This document shows positions 9,376 to 16,764 of a stretch of DNA of 64,000 bases, piece after piece. This DNA is from Streptomyces dysideae. GTDB lineage: Bacteria; Actinomycetota; Actinomycetes; Streptomycetales; Streptomycetaceae. The DNA is taken from assembly GCF_001514305.1 (NCBI RefSeq), contig NZ_KQ949099.1:87610-151609 (forward strand). The letters are read 5' to 3'. Under the pieces are notes generated by a model. It worked only from the letters and a program-made list of their open reading frames with translations, ran no database searches and was not told the DNA's origin. A program made the position numbers and the translations under genes. Position 1 is the stretch's first letter, and every line of letters starts with the position of its first letter.

Positions 9376-9522
9376 GAGAGCTGATCCTGTCCTACGGAGC
9401 GGTCCGGGGCCAAGGAGAGTTCGCACAACACAGGCGCTTCGAGGTGTGGGTATTGCCACACACTGGGTGCCTGGGCGTCCCGCTAGTGTCTGTCCACTGC
9501 CTACAAATTCCCCGGAGGACCC
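9376..9522. promoter_or_regulatory. Divergent bioB/bioF control region with an inverted repeat
   Basis: The 147 bp between bioB and bioF must hold both promoters. It contains an inverted repeat with arms GTGTGG (9445-9450) and CCACAC (9457-9462) around a 6-base spacer. Such a central palindrome between divergent biotin genes is a natural place for a biotin repressor such as the TetR-type BioQ or GntR-type BioR known in other bacteria; which protein, if any, binds is unknown. A good ribosome site (CCGGAGG) precedes bioF. Confidence 0.45.
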
Positions 9523-10650
9523 ATGGCGTTCGGCTGGATCGACGAGCAGGCGGCACAGCGCCGCCGCGCCGGACTCGTACGGACGCTGCGCCCCCGTCCG
9601 GCCGACTCGCCGCTCCTGGACCTCGCGAGCAACGACTACCTGGGCCTGGCCCGGCACCCGGAGGTCGTCGAGGGCGCCGCCCGGGCGGCCAGGACCTGGG
9701 GCGGCGGCGCGACCGGCTCCCGGCTCGTCACCGGTACGACGGAACTCCACGCCGAACTGGAACGGGAGCTGGCCGGCTTCTGCGGCTTCGAGGCGGCACT
9801 GGTCTTCTCCTCCGGCTACGCGGCCAACCTCGCCGCGGTCACCGCGCTGGCCCCGCACGGCTCGCTGATCGTCTCCGACGCAGGCAACCACGCCTCGCTG
9901 ATCGACGGCTGCCGGCTGGCCCGCGGCAGCACGCAGGTCGTCGCGCACGCCGAACCGGACGCCGTGCGCAAGGCCCTCCAGACGCATGAGGGGCCGGCCG
10001 TCGCCGTCTCCGACACGGTCTTCTCGGTCGACGGCGACGCCGCCCCGCTGGCCGCGCTCGCCGAGGCCTGCCGGGAGCACGGGGCGGGACTGGTCGTCGA
10101 CGACGCCCACGGCCTCGGCGTCCTCGGCGCCGGCGGCCGCGGCGCCCCGCACGCGGCGGGACTCGCGGGCGCCGACGACGTCGTCGTCACGGTCACGCTG
10201 TCCAAGTCGCTCGGCAGCCAGGGCGGAGCCGTCCTCGGCCCCGCCCGGGTCATCGACCATCTGGTCAACGCGGCCCGGACCTTCATCTTCGACACCGGCC
10301 TCGCCCCTGCCGCCGCGGGCGCGGCTCTGGGTGCGCTGCGGCTGCTGCGGCGGGAGCCGGAACGGGCGGCGCGGGCGCGTGCGGTGGCGGCCGAGTTGCA
10401 TGCCCGGCTGACGGCCGCGGGTCTGGAAGCGGTACGTCCGGACGCCGCGGTCGTCTCCGTGCGCGCGCCGTCCCCGGAGGGGGCCGTGACCTGGGCGGCC
10501 GACTGCCGTGCGGCCGGGCTGGCCGTGGGCTGCTTCCGTCCTCCTTCCGTGCCCGACGGCATCTCACGGCTGCGGCTGACCGCCCGCGCGGACCTCTCCG
10601 AGGGGCAGATCGAACGCGCTGTACAGGTGATCGGTGAGACACGACCATGA
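9523..10650 (+). CDS. bioF: 8-amino-7-oxononanoate synthase
   Basis: PLP enzyme that condenses pimeloyl-thioester with alanine to start the biotin ring pathway. The 375-residue protein is full length for BioF and shows LDLASNDYLGLA, GSRLVTGTTELHAELE, the PLP pocket VVDDAHGLGVLG and the Schiff-base lysine in TLSKSLGSQGG. The start is preceded by CCGGAGG at good spacing. It is transcribed away from bioBAD through the shared control region, so the window encodes the four late biotin steps; no bioC, bioH or bioI is nearby. Confidence 0.97.
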   Translation: MAFGWIDEQAAQRRRAGLVRTLRPRPADSPLLDLASNDYLGLARHPEVVEGAARAARTWGGGATGSRLVTGTTELHAELERELAGFCGFEAALVFSSGYAANLAAVTALAPHGSLIVSDAGNHASLIDGCRLARGSTQVVAHAEPDAVRKALQTHEGPAVAVSDTVFSVDGDAAPLAALAEACREHGAGLVVDDAHGLGVLGAGGRGAPHAAGLAGADDVVVTVTLSKSLGSQGGAVLGPARVIDHLVNAARTFIFDTGLAPAAAGAALGALRLLRREPERAARARAVAAELHARLTAAGLEAVRPDAAVVSVRAPSPEGAVTWAADCRAAGLAVGCFRPPSVPDGISRLRLTARADLSEGQIERAVQVIGETRP

Positions 10651-10712
10651 GTCGGCGTGACACGGCCGTGCATCGCGCGATGCGAAAACCGATCAGAAGT
10701 GATCGGGACTGA

Positions 10713-10943
10713 TCAGATGCAGTGGGCCATGGCCGTGAATCCCGCCCAGCTCTCGGGGGAGAAGAGCAGCGCGGGGCCGGCCGGGTCCTTGGAGTCGCGC
10801 ACGGCGAGCAGTCCGGCCCGGGAGCCGGAGCGTGGCCGGGCCGTCTCGACGCAGTTGTTCGCTCCCGTGCTGTAGCTGCTGCGCAGCCATCGCACGTCGT
10901 GCAGATCGGTACTGGTAGGAACGTTCCGAGGCGGTGCGGACAT
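10713..10943 (-). CDS. DUF397 small protein
   Basis: A 76-residue protein of the DUF397 family, recognised by the core 'RWLRSSYSTGANNCVETA' and the ending 'SPESWAGFTAMAHC'. In Streptomyces these small proteins are encoded in many paralogous trios with an XRE/DUF5753 DNA-binding protein and an AbaA-like HATPase, and appear to modulate the partner regulator. Here the DUF5753 gene lies 9 bp upstream on the same strand, so they are co-transcribed. Specific function unknown. Confidence 0.88.
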   Translation of the reverse strand: MSAPPRNVPTSTDLHDVRWLRSSYSTGANNCVETARPRSGSRAGLLAVRDSKDPAGPALLFSPESWAGFTAMAHCI

Positions 10944-10952
10944 GGTGCCTCC

Positions 10953-11822
10953 TTACGCGCCGTCACCTATCCCGGCGATGTAGTCCAACGAATCCTCGGG
11001 CGAAAGGGCGTGGAACTGAAGGGCGTTGAAGGCCTCGGTGTAGGCCTGGAGGTCTTCTTTCCGCTCGAGGTAGAGGCTACTCGTCAAGTGGTCGAGAACA
11101 ACCACATCCAGATCAGAAGTGCTCGAAAATGAGAAGATAACGAAAGGCCCGGTGATGCCGATATGCTCACCGGCCGCGAACGGCAGGACCTGCAGCCGGA
11201 CTTGCGGCAGCAGTGCTGACTCCCTCAGCCGCCTCCGCTGTCGCGCCATGACCTCGGGCCCGCCTATCTCCCGGTGCAGCACCGCCTCGTCCAGCACCGC
11301 GCTCAGCTTCAGCGGCGGATCCGCCCGCAGCACGTCCTGCCTGGCCAGACGCACCGCGACCAGCGCGTCGAGGCGCTCGTCCGCCTCCTCGTCGAGTCCG
11401 CCCACCGCGGCCCGGGTCACGGCCCGCGCGTACTCGGGCGTCTGCAGCAGTCCCGGCACCACGGAGGTCTCCAGGGTGCGCATCGCGCTCGCCTGCGACT
11501 CCAGGCTGATGAAGTCCCGGTACGTCGGGGGCAGCACGCCACGGTACGCGTGCCACCAGTGATGCCGGCCGTCACCGTCCTCGGACCCCGCCAACACCAG
11601 GAGCAGCTCCCGGAGTTGGGCATCGTGCACATCGTAGGTGTCGAGGAGTAACCGCACATCGGCCGGTTTCACCCCGCTGGCGCCGGTCTCGATCCGGCTC
11701 ACCTTGGACTGGTGCCAGCCCACCAGCCGGGCCGCCTCACCGCTGGTGAGCCCCGCCCCGGTGCGTAACGCACGCAGTTCCGCGCCCAGTTTCCGGCGGC
11801 GCACTGCGGGACCATGCTGCAT
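10953..11822 (-). CDS. XRE/DUF5753 (WhiJ-like) DNA-binding regulator
   Basis: A 289-residue cytosolic regulator. Residues about 10-65 are a XRE-type helix-turn-helix (LRTGAGLTSGEAARLVGW followed by HQSKVSRIETG), and the remainder is the DUF5753 domain with the family WHAYRGVLPPTYRDFISLE and VPGLLQTPEYARAV segments. ATG at 11822 is chosen over TTG at 11828 because AAGGAG lies 6 bases before it. It forms, with the DUF397 gene just downstream and the divergent HATPase, a WhiJ/AbaA-type cluster; known members act in developmental or antibiotic control. The target of this copy is unknown. Confidence 0.9.
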   Translation of the reverse strand: MQHGPAVRRRKLGAELRALRTGAGLTSGEAARLVGWHQSKVSRIETGASGVKPADVRLLLDTYDVHDAQLRELLLVLAGSEDGDGRHHWWHAYRGVLPPTYRDFISLESQASAMRTLETSVVPGLLQTPEYARAVTRAAVGGLDEEADERLDALVAVRLARQDVLRADPPLKLSAVLDEAVLHREIGGPEVMARQRRRLRESALLPQVRLQVLPFAAGEHIGITGPFVIFSFSSTSDLDVVVLDHLTSSLYLERKEDLQAYTEAFNALQFHALSPEDSLDYIAGIGDGA

Positions 11823-12035
11823 GGGCAACTCCTTACTCCAAACGAGTCGCCCAAATATGCTCCGCCGTCGCAGAGTTCACCGCTTCGAGCGACAGATATA
11901 TGCATATCTTGGTGGATCGCCACCTGTGACGGACCCGGTGATGGCAGTCTGGCGACGAAGCACCAGTCCGGGACCGTACTCGAACCTTCCGCTCCGTGTC
12001 GGACTGCGGTCCCGTGGGAAAGGGACGACGTCGCC

Positions 12036-12494
12036 ATGGCAGACCATCTGGAAGCATCCGTCACTCTGCCGAGCGATCCCGCCTCGGTGTCCGCGGCCCG
12101 GGCCTATGTGGTCACCACCCTGGCGGAGTGGGGTCTGCCACCCGACACCGAGGTCGCCGACACCATCCGGCTGATCATCTCCGAACTGACCACCAACGCC
12201 GTACAGCACACCTTCGGGCAGTCACCCACGTTCACGGTGGACATCGAGCTCGCCCGTGACGAACACCTGCGCATCGGGGTCACCGACAGCCACCCGAGAT
12301 TCCCGAAACGGCTGCCCGCCGCCGTCCAGCAGGACAACGGCCGCGGCATGGTCATCATCCGCTGGCTGACCGCCGAGTGCGGCGGCAAGCTGAGAGTCCG
12401 GCCCACCCGCGAGGGCGGCAAGACGATCTCCATCGAACTGCCGTGGACGGTCCCGGCGGCGCCGGTGCCGACGGCGGGACAGCAGGAGTCCTAG
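12036..12494 (+). CDS. HATPase-fold protein (AbaA-like / anti-sigma kinase type)
   Basis: A 152-residue single-domain ATP-binding protein of the GHKL family: N box LIISELTTNAVQH, a VTDSHPRFP segment and the G box NGRGMVIIRWL. In Streptomyces such proteins either phosphorylate anti-anti-sigma factors or form part of WhiJ/AbaA-type trios. The position divergent from a DUF5753 gene supports the second reading. ATG at 12036 marks the start of the conserved domain, with GGGACGACG just upstream as a modest ribosome site. The 213-bp space to the regulator gene presumably holds both promoters. Confidence 0.85.
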   Translation: MADHLEASVTLPSDPASVSAARAYVVTTLAEWGLPPDTEVADTIRLIISELTTNAVQHTFGQSPTFTVDIELARDEHLRIGVTDSHPRFPKRLPAAVQQDNGRGMVIIRWLTAECGGKLRVRPTREGGKTISIELPWTVPAAPVPTAGQQES

Positions 12495-12557
12495 GAGCTC
12501 CGCTGGGAGGGCCGCGAAGGGGTCGGCTGTCGTCTGCGGGTCCGTTGTGGCTGGTCG

Positions 12558-12642
12558 CTCCCCCAAATTCTCGGCTTCGCTCGAACCCGGGGGGACCCCC
12601 ATCGCGGCGGAGCCGCATCCTGATACAGCCTCGCGCCCCTTC
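12558..12642. repeat. Two dispersed Streptomyces-type repeats side by side (elements A and B)
   Basis: Between two convergent genes lie two short elements that recur elsewhere in this window. Element A (12558-12602) has a C-rich end, the core TCGGCTTCGCTCGA and a GGGGGG-ACCCCC end; related copies lie at 23745, 46287, 46836 and 46902. Element B (12604-12642) contains GCGGCGGAGCCGC and CTGATACAGCC, matching in reverse orientation the stretch at 40701-40757. Both can fold into GC-rich hairpins and sit past gene ends, so they may act as terminators or be inert REP-like DNA. Confidence 0.7.
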
Positions 12643-12645
12643 AGG

Positions 12646-13560
12646 TCAGGAATGCTGGGCTCGGCTGAAAGTGCCGCGCAGCAACGCCCGGAAGGCGTCC
12701 GCGGCCGGTGCCGCCTCGTCGGTGCGGTGGGCGACCGAGATCGTACGGCGCAGCCGGCCCCCTTCCAGTGCGCGTACCCCGACCGGGGTGGCCGACGTCC
12801 GCGCCACCATCTCCGGGACCACCCCGACCCCCAGCCCCGCACTGGCCAGCGCGCACACCAGGATGTAGCCCGGCGTCGTGACCAGCACAGACGGCGTGGC
12901 CCCCGCCTCGGTCAGTACCGCCTCCACCTCCCGCCGCCCCGGATGGTCGACCGCCATGCTGATCAGCGGCTGCCCCGCGAGCTCGGCCAGTGGGAGCCGG
13001 GAGCCACCGCTGGTGAGGGCGTGCCCCGGAGCCGACACCAGGACGAGCTCCTCGACGAGGATCGGCTCGGCACTGACGGAGGCCGGCAGGGGGACTGGAC
13101 CGCCCGGCTCGTAGGTGTGCGTCATCGCCAGGTCGATCTCGCCGGCGGCCACGGCGGCGACCCCGGCCGCCGGCTCGAGGTCGGCAATGGTCAACCCCAC
13201 GTCCGGATACGCCCGGCGGAACGCGCTGAGCGCCGACGGCAGCAGATGGACGCCCGCGGTCTGGAAGGTGCCGAGCCGCAGCGTGCCGCCGGACAGGCCG
13301 GCCAGCCCGGCCAGTTCGTGCCGCGCCCGCTCCAGTTCGTCGAGCACCCGGCGGGCCCGTGCCACCAGCAGCTCGCCCGCGCCCGTCAGCCGTGCCCCGC
13401 GGTGATGCCGGACAAGCAGCGCGGTGCCGGCCTCCCGCTCCAGCTTGGCCAGCTGCTGGGAGAGCGCGGGCGGCGTGTAGCCGAGCCGCTCGGCCGCCCG
13501 GGTGATCGACCCCGCCTCCGCGACCGCCACCAGGGCGGCGAGCCGGGTCGGGTCGTACAT
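12646..13560 (-). CDS. LysR-family transcriptional regulator
   Basis: A 304-residue LysR-type regulator with an N-terminal winged helix-turn-helix (DPTRLAALVAVAEAGSITRA, then GYTPPALSQQLAKLE) and a C-terminal effector-binding domain. ATG at 13560 gives the standard LysR start; the frame runs further upstream but into the divergent promoter. It is transcribed away from a LysE-type exporter gene 91 bp distant, the usual arrangement in which the regulator senses the exported amino acid or analogue and switches the exporter on. Confidence 0.93.
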   Translation of the reverse strand: MYDPTRLAALVAVAEAGSITRAAERLGYTPPALSQQLAKLEREAGTALLVRHHRGARLTGAGELLVARARRVLDELERARHELAGLAGLSGGTLRLGTFQTAGVHLLPSALSAFRRAYPDVGLTIADLEPAAGVAAVAAGEIDLAMTHTYEPGGPVPLPASVSAEPILVEELVLVSAPGHALTSGGSRLPLAELAGQPLISMAVDHPGRREVEAVLTEAGATPSVLVTTPGYILVCALASAGLGVGVVPEMVARTSATPVGVRALEGGRLRRTISVAHRTDEAAPAADAFRALLRGTFSRAQHS

Positions 13561-13584
13561 GGCACTCTCCGTCTGCCTAAACGA

Positions 13585-13615
13585 ATGCTTAAGGGAAACC
13601 CAGAATATTCTACAT
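13585..13615. promoter_or_regulatory. Probable LysR operator between lysR-like and lysE-like genes
   Basis: The short AT-rich divergent region holds CTTAAG (13588-13593) and a perfect 10-bp palindrome AGAATATTCT (13602-13611). Paired dyads between a LysR gene and its target are the normal layout of LysR recognition and activation sites. The local AT content stands out against the flanking GC-rich DNA. Confidence 0.5.
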
Positions 13616-13651
13616 ACCTGCTGAAGGCTCCCGCGCGGCACGCTGGACGCC

Positions 13652-14275
13652 ATGGACGCTCAGCTCATCGCCTTCACCGGGGTCGCCGCCGGCATGGTCG
13701 CCATGCCCGGGGCCGACTTCACCGTCGTCGTACGCAACGCGCTCGTCTCCCGAAGGGCCGGCATCGCGTGCGCGCTCGGCATCACGGGCGGACTGCTGGT
13801 GCACACCGCGCTGGCGGTGGCGGGTGTCGCCGCGGTCCTGGCCGCCGTACCGGCGCTGTTCCGCGCGCTCCAACTGGCGGGCGGTGCCTACGTCCTGTAC
13901 CTGGGGATACGCACCCTGCGGCCCTCGCGGCCCTCGCGGCCCCCGGCGGCCGCCGAAGAGCCGTCCGCCGGACGCCCGTTGCGGCAGGGCTTCGTCACCA
14001 ACGCCCTCAATCCGAAGGCGTCCGTCACTTTCCTGAGCCTGTTGCCGCAGTTCGTGCCCGCGGGCGCCCCCGCGCTGCCCCGGACGCTGGTGCTCGCGCT
14101 GATCGTGGTCGCCCTCGCGCTGGTGTGGTTCCCGGCGGTGGCACTGCTGGTGGACCGGCTCGGACGGTGGCTGCGCACCCCGCGTGCCGCCCGGCTCATC
14201 ACGACGGGCACGGGCGCGGCACTGACGGTCCTCGGCGGCGCACTGCTCGCCGAGGCGCTCCTGACGGTGGTGTAG
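13652..14275 (+). CDS. LysE/RhtB-family exporter
   Basis: A 207-residue integral membrane exporter of the LysE/RhtB family, which pumps amino acids or related small solutes outward. The N-terminal signature is present (AGMVAMPGADFTVVVRNAL, standing for the family PGPD region), followed by the central FVTNALNPKASVTFLSLLPQF motif and about six hydrophobic helices. The start has only a weak ribosome site, so translation may depend on a short leader. Divergent from the LysR gene that probably controls it; the solute is unknown. Confidence 0.93.
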   Translation: MDAQLIAFTGVAAGMVAMPGADFTVVVRNALVSRRAGIACALGITGGLLVHTALAVAGVAAVLAAVPALFRALQLAGGAYVLYLGIRTLRPSRPSRPPAAAEEPSAGRPLRQGFVTNALNPKASVTFLSLLPQFVPAGAPALPRTLVLALIVVALALVWFPAVALLVDRLGRWLRTPRAARLITTGTGAALTVLGGALLAEALLTVV

Positions 14276-14283
14276 GGCGCGAG

Positions 14284-14313
14284 GGGTGGCGGCGTGTCAG
14301 GTCGCCGCCACCC
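14284..14313. terminator. Bidirectional terminator hairpin
   Basis: A perfect 11-bp stem: GGGTGGCGGCG (14284-14294) pairs with CGCCGCCACCC (14303-14313) over an 8-base loop. It lies between the convergent exporter and NlpC/P60 genes and probably ends both transcripts. Confidence 0.8.
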
Positions 14314-14325
14314 GTTCGGGCGGGG

Positions 14326-14799
14326 CTACTTGACCCGGCCGTACCAGACGCTCTTCGTCCAGATCTTCTGCAGCTTTACGACGTCCCCCGTCTTCGGGGA
14401 GTGCCAGATCTTTCCCTTCCCGGCGTAGATACCGACGTGGTAGACGTAGGAGCCCGAGTGGAAGAACACCAGGTCTCCGGCCTTGCGGCTCTTCGCGGAG
14501 ATGTGGCGGGTCTTGTTGTACTGCTGGGCCGCCGTACGGGGCAGCTTCTTGCCCGCCTTCTTGAACGAGTACAGCGTGAGCCCGGAGCAGTCGAACCTGC
14601 TCGGACCCACGGCGCCGTACTTGTACGGGGAGCCTTTTTTGGCGGCCGCCACCTGGAGTGCCTTCGTCGCCGATGTGGCCGCCTCCGCCTCGGAGGCGAG
14701 GCCGGGCGCCACGATCGAGCCGCTCACGGCGGCGAGGGTGAAGGCCGAGGCCGTACCGGCCCGGACCATGAGCGACGGGACACGATTGAGCGCAGTCAT
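14326..14799 (-). CDS. Secreted NlpC/P60 peptidoglycan hydrolase
   Basis: A 157-residue exported cell-wall endopeptidase. The first 40 or so residues form a signal peptide ending near ASEAEAA. The catalytic NlpC/P60 domain has the cysteine in RFDCSGLTLYSFKKAG, the histidine in SYVYHVGIYAGKG and the third polar residue in IWHSPKTGD. Such enzymes cut the stem peptide of peptidoglycan. ATG at 14799 follows GAAGGG. A long leader with a c-di-AMP riboswitch precedes it, matching the known link between c-di-AMP and cell-wall hydrolases in actinobacteria. Confidence 0.93.
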   Translation of the reverse strand: MTALNRVPSLMVRAGTASAFTLAAVSGSIVAPGLASEAEAATSATKALQVAAAKKGSPYKYGAVGPSRFDCSGLTLYSFKKAGKKLPRTAAQQYNKTRHISAKSRKAGDLVFFHSGSYVYHVGIYAGKGKIWHSPKTGDVVKLQKIWTKSVWYGRVK

Positions 14800-14805
14800 G
14801 CGCAA

Positions 14806-15000
14806 CCCTTCGTCAGCCGCCTGTGAAGGATGACCTGTCGGATTCGGGCTGGCGAAGTTGCCCGGCCGCGTTGTCACGGCTTCACCCCAAGGGCTGCTCG
14901 GTCCGGTCGTGGTGCGGCCGTTCCGGCGACCCGTCGTGCTTGGGTCCTCCACTCCTGCCGATCCACTCCTGTCGACCGGTCATCCGGGCGGCGGCAGGAC
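14806..15000 (-). ncRNA. ydaO/yuaA-type c-di-AMP riboswitch
   Basis: On minus, upstream of the NlpC/P60 gene, the leader contains the conserved blocks of the actinobacterial ydaO riboswitch: GGTCGACAGGAGTGG, CCTTGGGGTGAAG, GGGCAACTTCGCCAGCCCGA, ATCCGACAGG and CACAGGCGGCTGACGAAGG. The closing helix is visible: plus-strand 14828-14835 (GGATGACC) pairs with 14978-14985 (GGTCATCC), and GCCGCC (14816-14821) pairs with GGCGGC (14987-14992). In this class c-di-AMP binding turns expression off, usually of wall hydrolase or ion-transport genes. Recognition is from memory of the family consensus. Confidence 0.9.
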
Positions 15001-15355
15001 TCGGCGTCCGCCCGGATCGCCCCGCCGCTGCGGCGGGGTCTTGTCGTCAGACAGGGATCTTGGCTCACGGATGTACGAAAAACCCAATGGAACCGGGGAT
15101 TTGTGGCGTTACTCACCACTCACCCGTTCGGGTGGACACTCGGCCGTTCGAGCGACTGTCCAGAGGGCCGAGGATGCTCGGACCAGCGGAGAAACGTCTA
15201 ATTCCGCCTCAGGGGTGCGCGTGCTGCGCAAGTTTGACGGGTGCGCGAAGGGTGCGGTGACTACACCGAACGGGGGTACGCCGTTTGGTCCGTTTCAACT
15301 CCGGTCCGGACGCTTCCGTTCGCCGCGGCGGGCGTCCGGACCGGCTGTGGGTGCG
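15001..15355. other. Leader/promoter region upstream of the riboswitch
   Basis: No convincing gene. It must contain the promoter for the riboswitch transcript. A perfect hairpin, CCCCGCCG / CGGCGGGG around CTG at about 15021-15039, precedes the riboswitch on the transcribed strand. The remainder up to the next gene shows no repeat or motif I recognise. Confidence 0.4.
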
Positions 15356-15664
15356 TCAACTGTCGGAGCGCGGCGGCACTGTGACGCGGGCCGTGCGGCG
15401 CTCCCCGTCCAGCACGCGCAGCGCACGCGCCAGCGTGGGGGCGTGCAGCTCGGTCTCGCCCCGCTGGTGCATCAGCGCCAGCGCGTCGCGCAGCTCGGCC
15501 GCCCTGGTCACCAGCGCCTGGGCGGCGCGCAGTCCGCGGTACGTGTCGCCGTGCTGGGCCGGGTTGATCCGGCCGAGCAGGTCGACCACGTCGAGATAAC
15601 GGTCGATCAACTCGCCCTCGGCACGGGTCAGTGCGGGCAGCGGCGGCAGTTCGGGTGGGAGCAC
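15356..15664 (-). CDS. Small helical protein downstream of clpP
   Basis: A 102-residue protein I do not recognise. It looks soluble and largely helical (RAEGELIDRYLDVVDLLGRI, RAAQALVTRAAELRDALALM), with a Pro-rich N-terminus and no membrane segment. The GTG start lies 7 bp after the ClpP stop with GGTGAT at plausible spacing, so it is very likely co-transcribed with clpP. The pairing suggests a partner or dependent of this ClpP copy, but that is only inference from position. Confidence 0.65.
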   Translation of the reverse strand: MLPPELPPLPALTRAEGELIDRYLDVVDLLGRINPAQHGDTYRGLRAAQALVTRAAELRDALALMHQRGETELHAPTLARALRVLDGERRTARVTVPPRSDS

Positions 15665-15671
15665 TGGCGGA

Positions 15672-16307
15672 TCACCGCCCCGTGGGCGGGGCGAGGGTGG
15701 CCTTGCGGCTGGGGATGATCTGGTCCACCAGCCCGTACTCCAGGGCGCCTTGCGCGTCCAGGATCCTGTCCCGCTCGATGTCCGCGGTCACCTGCTCCGG
15801 GCTGCGCCCGGTGTGCCGTACGAGCATCTCCTCCATGCGGGACCGCACCCGCGTCAACTCGTCGGCCTGGATGGCCAGATCGCTCGCCTGCCCCTCGACC
15901 GGCTCGGACAGCAGCGGCTGGTGGATCACCATGCGGGCGCCCGGCAGCGCGGACCGTTTGCCCGGCGCGCCGGCGGCCAGCAGCACCGCGGCGGACGCGC
16001 CGGCCTGGCCCAGGCAGATCGTCTCGATGTCGCAGGTCACGTACCGCATGGTGTCGTAGACCGCCGTCATGGCGCTGAACGAGCCGCCCGGCGAATTGAT
16101 GTACAGCGAGATGTCCCGGTCGGGGTCCTTGTGCTCCAGGTACATGAACTGCGCCATCACGTCGTTCGCCGAGGTGTCGTCGATCTGCGTCCCCAGGAAG
16201 ACGATCCGCTCCTCCAGCAGCTTCGAGTACGGGTCCTGGGTCTTGCTTCCGTAGCTCGTGCGCTCCGTGAACTGGGGCAGGACATAGCGGGCGGCTGGTC
16301 GGATCAT
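15672..16307 (-). CDS. clpP: ATP-dependent Clp protease proteolytic subunit (ClpP paralogue)
   Basis: A 211-residue ClpP serine protease subunit that would assemble into a barrel fed by Clp ATPases. The catalytic triad is intact: serine in GQAGASAAVLLA, histidine in ARMVIHQPLL and aspartate in DIERDRILDAQGALEYGLVD. The serine motif is GQAGAS where primary ClpPs usually have GQAASM, which fits a secondary Streptomyces ClpP rather than ClpP1/P2. No clpX or second clpP adjoins it. A strong GGAGG precedes the ATG. It is divergent from a YefM-like antitoxin gene, antitoxins being classical Clp substrates. Confidence 0.93.
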   Translation of the reverse strand: MIRPAARYVLPQFTERTSYGSKTQDPYSKLLEERIVFLGTQIDDTSANDVMAQFMYLEHKDPDRDISLYINSPGGSFSAMTAVYDTMRYVTCDIETICLGQAGASAAVLLAAGAPGKRSALPGARMVIHQPLLSEPVEGQASDLAIQADELTRVRSRMEEMLVRHTGRSPEQVTADIERDRILDAQGALEYGLVDQIIPSRKATLAPPTGR

Positions 16308-16344
16308 GGCACGCCTCCTCTAGGAGTGTCGTCGCTGTAAAAAA

Positions 16345-16359
16345 TGTACAGGACGTACA
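16345..16359. promoter_or_regulatory. YefM-type operator palindrome
   Basis: Inverted repeat TGTAC (16345-16349) and GTACA (16355-16359) around 5 bases lies between clpP and the antitoxin-like gene, about 20 bp before the latter's ATG. YefM-family antitoxins are known to autorepress by binding paired TGTACA cores, so this is a good candidate for autoregulation that could also touch the clpP promoter. Confidence 0.65.
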
Positions 16360-16377
16360 TGACGTAATGTGGGGAGC

Positions 16378-16656
16378 ATGGCCTACGAGATTCCGGTGAC
16401 GCAAGCCAGGGCTGAGCTCGCCGATCTGATCAACCGGGTGGTCTACGGCAGCGAGCGTGTCGTCGTGACACGGCACGGGAAGCCCCTCGTCGCCCTCGTC
16501 TCCGCCGCCGACCTGCGACGACTCGATGAGCTCGACCGGCTCGCGGAGGAGCAGGTGATCAGCTCGGTCTCCAACGTCCGCGATGTCTCGTCCGCTCCCC
16601 GTGAACGCCAGCGCTTCGGTATCGCGGCAGAGCACCGCGGGCCCAACGTCTCGTAG
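16378..16656 (+). CDS. Phd/YefM-family antitoxin, no adjacent toxin
   Basis: A 92-residue protein with the classic Phd/YefM N-terminal fold: EIPVTQARAELADLINRV, ERVVVTRHGKPLVALVSAADL and a charged, probably disordered C-terminal tail. Members bind their own promoter and neutralise a RelE/YoeB- or Doc-like toxin. No toxin frame follows; the next 100 bp contain a terminator. ATG at 16378 starts the conserved domain; GTG at 16369 is an alternative. A TAATGT hexamer just upstream allows a near-leaderless transcript. Confidence 0.85.
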   Translation: MAYEIPVTQARAELADLINRVVYGSERVVVTRHGKPLVALVSAADLRRLDELDRLAEEQVISSVSNVRDVSSAPRERQRFGIAAEHRGPNVS

Positions 16657-16708
16657 CGGCAGGCCTGCCGGACACGAAGAGCCGGACGCGCAAAGCCGGA
16701 CACGAAGA

Positions 16709-16748
16709 GACCGTGCACCCCCGTCCGCTACAGCGGGGGTGCACGGTC
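16709..16748. terminator. Strong bidirectional terminator
   Basis: A perfect 15-bp stem: GACCGTGCACCCCCG (16709-16723) pairs with CGGGGGTGCACGGTC (16734-16748) with a 10-base loop. It separates the convergent antitoxin-like and membrane-protein genes. Just before it, GCCGGACACGAAGAG occurs twice within about 45 bp. Confidence 0.85.
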
Positions 16749-16764
16749 GCTTCCGTGTGGCCGG

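Noticed and set aside
8227..10401. An N-terminal extension of about 340 codons to biotin synthase
   Set aside because: It runs antisense to bioF and through the divergent promoter; BioB homology begins at ATG 9375.
12547..14826. A 759-codon plus-strand frame over the LysR gene and beyond
   Set aside because: No domain similarity, low-complexity Arg/Pro/Gly content, and it is antisense to a clear LysR gene.
16657..16764. A toxin gene paired with the YefM-like antitoxin
   Set aside because: The interval is too short and holds a terminator; no RelE/YoeB/Doc-like frame is seen on either strand.
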